From NCBI GenBank assembly GCA_017963105.1, contig JAGCTY010000010.1, forward strand, positions 1-36,888: a stretch of 36,888 nucleotides of DNA, in the 5' to 3' direction. The DNA comes from Lentisphaeria bacterium. Its GTDB lineage: Bacteria; Verrucomicrobiota; Lentisphaeria; Victivallales; UBA1829. The number at the start of each line of letters is the position of its first letter. Within the stretch, counting starts at the first letter, position 1. The notes below the pieces were generated by a model, which did not search any database, had not been told where the DNA came from, and saw only the letters and a list, made by a program, of their open reading frames with translations. The translations under genes and the position numbers were made by a program. Shown here piece by piece: positions 34,909 through 36,888 of the stretch.

Positions 34909-34924
34909 GGGCGGCGAACCGCCC
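34909..34924 (-). other. UUCG-type hairpin after rplQ
   Basis: Minus-strand GGGCGG (34919-34924) and CCGCCC (34909-34914) pair around TTCG, an exceptionally stable tetraloop. It lies between the rplQ stop and terminator 1 and may protect the transcript 3' end. Confidence 0.65.
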
Positions 34925-34947
34925 ATCCGGTCAGGTCAGGCGGGAAC

Positions 34948-35409
34948 TCACTCGGCCTTGGCTTCTTCGGCCTTGGGGGCTTCTTCAGCAGCCGGGGCTT
35001 CCTTTTTCTCCTTGGCCTTGACGGGCTCGTTGAGGAGCTGGATCAAGCACATGGGGGCGGAGTCGCCTCTGCGGGCCGGCATGTGGATGATACGGGTGTA
35101 TCCGCCCTGACGGTCGGCGAAGCGCGGTCCGAGTTCATCGAAGAGCTTCTTGAGGACGAGCTTCTTGGTCTGGACGAATTCGGACGGGGTGTTGATTTTC
35201 AGCTTGGCATAGGCGAGACGGCGCTTGTGGTCGCCGCCGGCCTTGGCCATGGTGATGAGACGTTCCACGAAGCGGCGGAGTTCCTTCGCGCGGATCGTGG
35301 TGGTCTGGATGGATTCGTGTTCGATGAGGCTGCATGCGAGGTTGACAAGCATGGCCTTGCGATGGCCGCAGTTGCGGTTGAGTTTGGCAGTATGTACGAG
35401 GTGACGCAT
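34948..35409 (-). CDS. rplQ: 50S ribosomal protein L17
   Basis: This 153-residue protein sits near the peptide exit tunnel of the large subunit. Residues 1-105 match L17: MRHLVHTAKLNRNCGHRKAM (1-20, normally MRHRxxGRKLNRxxxHRKAM), LIEHESIQTTTIRAKELRRFVERLITMAK (28-56), and RRGDSAPMCLIQLL near 113-126. The normal protein ends near residue 120-130; here a low-complexity Ala/Glu/Lys tail of about 25 residues (KEKKEAPAAEEAPKAEEAK) follows, also seen in L17 of several high-GC phyla. The start at 35409 is 4 bases after the rpoA stop, with GGGAG inside the end of rpoA, so translation is coupled. It closes the alpha operon; five hairpins and two terminators follow. Confidence 0.97.
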   Translation of the reverse strand: MRHLVHTAKLNRNCGHRKAMLVNLACSLIEHESIQTTTIRAKELRRFVERLITMAKAGGDHKRRLAYAKLKINTPSEFVQTKKLVLKKLFDELGPRFADRQGGYTRIIHMPARRGDSAPMCLIQLLNEPVKAKEKKEAPAAEEAPKAEEAKAE

Positions 35410-35413
35410 GATA

Positions 35414-36442
35414 TTAGTCTCCCGCTTTGTTCTTCACGGCCTTGGCGCGTTCGGCCTCGGCGAGAATGGCGGTTTCGAGTTCTTCGGAGAGGGTCATTCC
35501 GAGGGAGAGGTTCAACGTGGCAAGCTTTTCCTTGATCTCGTCGAGGGACTTCTTGCCGAAGTTGCGGTACTTGAGCATCTTGGATTCTGTCTTGAGGCAG
35601 AGTTCGCCGAGGAGCTTGATGTCCGCATTGTTGAGGCAGTTCTGGGCGCGGACGCTGAGCTCGAGGACGTCGACGTCCTGGGTGAGCAGCTTGAAGCGCT
35701 TCATGTCCTCTTCGGAGATCGGATTGTAGTATTCGGAATCCGAGGCGTGGCTGCCGAGGAACGGGCGGAGGTGGTCCTTGAGGATCCTCGCGGCCTTTTC
35801 CAGGGCGTCGTTCGGGGTCACGCGGCCGTCCGTGTGAATCTCGAGGGTGAGGCTGTCCATTTCGGTCTTGTCGCCGACGCGCGTGGCGCTGACCTGGTAG
35901 CGGACATAGGTGATCGGGCTGAAGAGGCAGTCGATCGCGATCGTCCCGAGCGGCTGGTCGGGACGTTTGTTGCGTTCGGCGGGCAGCCAGCCGCGGCCTT
36001 TGGAGACCTCGAGTTCGCAGTGGAACGGGAAATCCTTGTCAAGCGTGCAGATGAGCTGGTCGGGATTGAGGATCTCGACGGTGCCTTCCGTGATGATGTC
36101 GGCGGCGGTGACCGGGCCGGCTTTCTTCTTGCGGATTTCGAGGACCTTGACCTGATCGGAGTTCAGATTGAGTTTGACCTTCTTCAGGTTGAGGATGATC
36201 TCGGTGACGTCTTCGATCACGTGCGGAAGCGTGGAGAACTCGTGCGTGGTGCCGTCGAAACGGACCGCGGAGATCGCCGCGCCTTCGAGGGAGGAGAGAA
36301 GCACCCGGCGGAGGGCATTGCCGATGGTGTGTCCGAATCCGCTCTCGAACGGGGAAGCGGTGAACTTGGCGTAGGTGTTCGAAGCGGTCTCTTCGTCCAC
36401 GACGATTCCAGACGGCATCGTTAATGAAAGTACAGAAGCCAT
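35414..36442 (-). CDS. rpoA: DNA-directed RNA polymerase subunit alpha
   Basis: This 342-residue subunit starts the assembly of RNA polymerase and contacts promoters and activators through its C-terminal domain. The N-terminal domain shows YAKFTASPFESGFGHTIGNALRRVLLSSLEGAAISAVRFDG (about 24-63), the dimer-interface block of all alpha subunits, and IILNLKKVKL. The C-terminal domain (about 255-325) shows LELSVRAQNCLNNADIKLLGELC and LKYRNFGKKSLDEIKEKL, the helix-hairpin-helix fold that binds UP elements. The ATG at 36442 has CGGAGG 8-10 bases upstream. It lies between rpsK and rplQ; rpsD, which stands here in many phyla, is absent, leaving a 97-base gap with one perfect hairpin (36501-36516). 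Confidence 0.98.
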   Translation of the reverse strand: MASVLSLTMPSGIVVDEETASNTYAKFTASPFESGFGHTIGNALRRVLLSSLEGAAISAVRFDGTTHEFSTLPHVIEDVTEIILNLKKVKLNLNSDQVKVLEIRKKKAGPVTAADIITEGTVEILNPDQLICTLDKDFPFHCELEVSKGRGWLPAERNKRPDQPLGTIAIDCLFSPITYVRYQVSATRVGDKTEMDSLTLEIHTDGRVTPNDALEKAARILKDHLRPFLGSHASDSEYYNPISEEDMKRFKLLTQDVDVLELSVRAQNCLNNADIKLLGELCLKTESKMLKYRNFGKKSLDEIKEKLATLNLSLGMTLSEELETAILAEAERAKAVKNKAGD

Positions 36443-36500
36443 ATTGAAGTACCTCCGGTAATTGAGTTGACTGGTTTATCGGTTCGGGGTTAAACTGGGC

Positions 36501-36516
36501 GGCCGGAAATCCGGCC
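36501..36516. other. Perfect hairpin between rpsK and rpoA
   Basis: GGCCGGA and TCCGGCC (7 base pairs) flank AA. No T-run follows in the direction of transcription. It may mark an RNA processing or attenuation site in the alpha operon. Confidence 0.45.
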
Positions 36517-36539
36517 CGGACAGGATAACGGAAGAACCG

Positions 36540-36888
36540 TCAGTTGCGGCGGCGCTTCGGGGGACGGCAGCCGTTGTGCGGGACCGGGGTGATGTCCTTG
36601 ATGCAGCTGACTTCCATGCCGGTGGAGGCGATGCCTCGGACGGCGGATTCACGGCCGGCGCCCGGGCCCTTGATGCGGACTTCGACGTCCTTCATGCCGA
36701 AGGCCTGCGCCTTCTTGGCGGCGTCGGCGGCGACGACCTGGGCGGCATACGCGGTGCTCTTGCGGGAGCCCTTGAAGCCGTTCTTGCCGGAGGAGGACCA
36801 CGCGATCACGTTGCCGTGAAGGTCCGTGAACGCCACTTTCGTGTTGTTGAACGTGGCATGGATGAAAGCGATGCCGTTCGGGATGTAA
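36540..36888 (-). CDS. rpsK: 30S ribosomal protein S11 (partial, 5' end beyond the window)
   Basis: The last 115 residues are present; the gene runs off the right edge, where the final base is the third base of a codon. S11 is a platform protein of the small subunit that touches the mRNA path. Visible marks: [18 protein letters not shown] (normally [18 protein letters not shown]) just inside the window edge, [39 protein letters not shown], and the C-terminal [21 protein letters not shown] inside the gene could be mistaken for its start, but the conserved residues before it rule that out. rpoA follows after 97 bases. Confidence 0.97.
   Translation of the reverse strand, partial: YIPNGIAFIHATFNNTKVAFTDLHGNVIAWSSSGKNGFKGSRKSTAYAAQVVAADAAKKAQAFGMKDVEVRIKGPGAGRESAVRGIASTGMEVSCIKDITPVPHNGCRPPKRRRN

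Overview
The window is gene-dense, high-GC bacterial chromosome with about 28 protein genes, one tRNA and one riboswitch. No insertion sequence, prophage, CRISPR array or rRNA was seen. The likely source is the PVC superphylum, most probably Lentisphaerota (Victivallis-like). This is inferred from four things: a DUF1559-like prepilin protein with the cleavage motif [11 protein letters not shown]; a DapL-type diaminopimelate aminotransferase; an rpsK-rpoA-rplQ order without rpsD between, as in chlamydiae; and many Tyr/Lys-rich proteins I cannot name.

Layout. 1-1863 (+): 3' end of fmt, then an RNase G/E gene. 1870-8354 (-): two unknown secreted or anchored proteins, then clpC, an oligopeptide-type ABC permease and dut, then an unknown two-helix membrane protein next to tRNA-Ser(UGA). 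8871-11572 (+): rhaA-rhaB for L-rhamnose use. 11585-16511 (-): a surface-glycan block (GT39-like membrane transferase, GT2 transferase, Wzx-like flippase, GT9 transferase). 16729-18664 (-): a pseudopilin-like exported protein and a secreted metallo-beta-lactamase-fold hydrolase. 18854-19984 (+): a membrane metallophosphoesterase whose last codons lie in the first of three copies of a short palindrome-bearing repeat. 20125-22116 (-): rsmE and dapL. 22383-26264 (-): a large hybrid sensor kinase with a substrate-binding-like periplasmic domain. 26607-28307 (+): a polytopic GT39-like protein. 28337-32655 (+): a TPP riboswitch, then thiC, thiM, a thiE-HAD fusion and thiD. 32692-34754 (+): a small membrane protein and a Sel1-repeat lipoprotein. 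34807-36888 (-): the end of the ribosomal alpha operon (rpsK, rpoA, rplQ) followed by a run of five hairpins with two intrinsic terminators.

How the genes work together. The rhaAB pair converts L-rhamnose to L-rhamnulose-1-phosphate; the aldolase must be elsewhere. The glycan block looks like one transcript that builds, flips and decorates a lipid-linked sugar. The thiamin operon makes the pyrimidine half (ThiC, ThiD), salvages the thiazole half (ThiM) and joins them (ThiE). The HAD domain fused to ThiE suggests that thiamin monophosphate or a related phosphate is hydrolysed here. No de novo thiazole genes (thiG, thiS, thiH) are in the window.

Promoter candidates recur in one form, TTGnnn, 16 or 17 bases, then a TATAAT-like hexamer. 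Several of them help decide start codons. The most unusual items are the ThiE-HAD fusion, the three-copy repeat reaching into the phosphoesterase stop codon, the hairpin chain after rplQ, and the acidic low-complexity segments in ClpC and in the sensor kinase.
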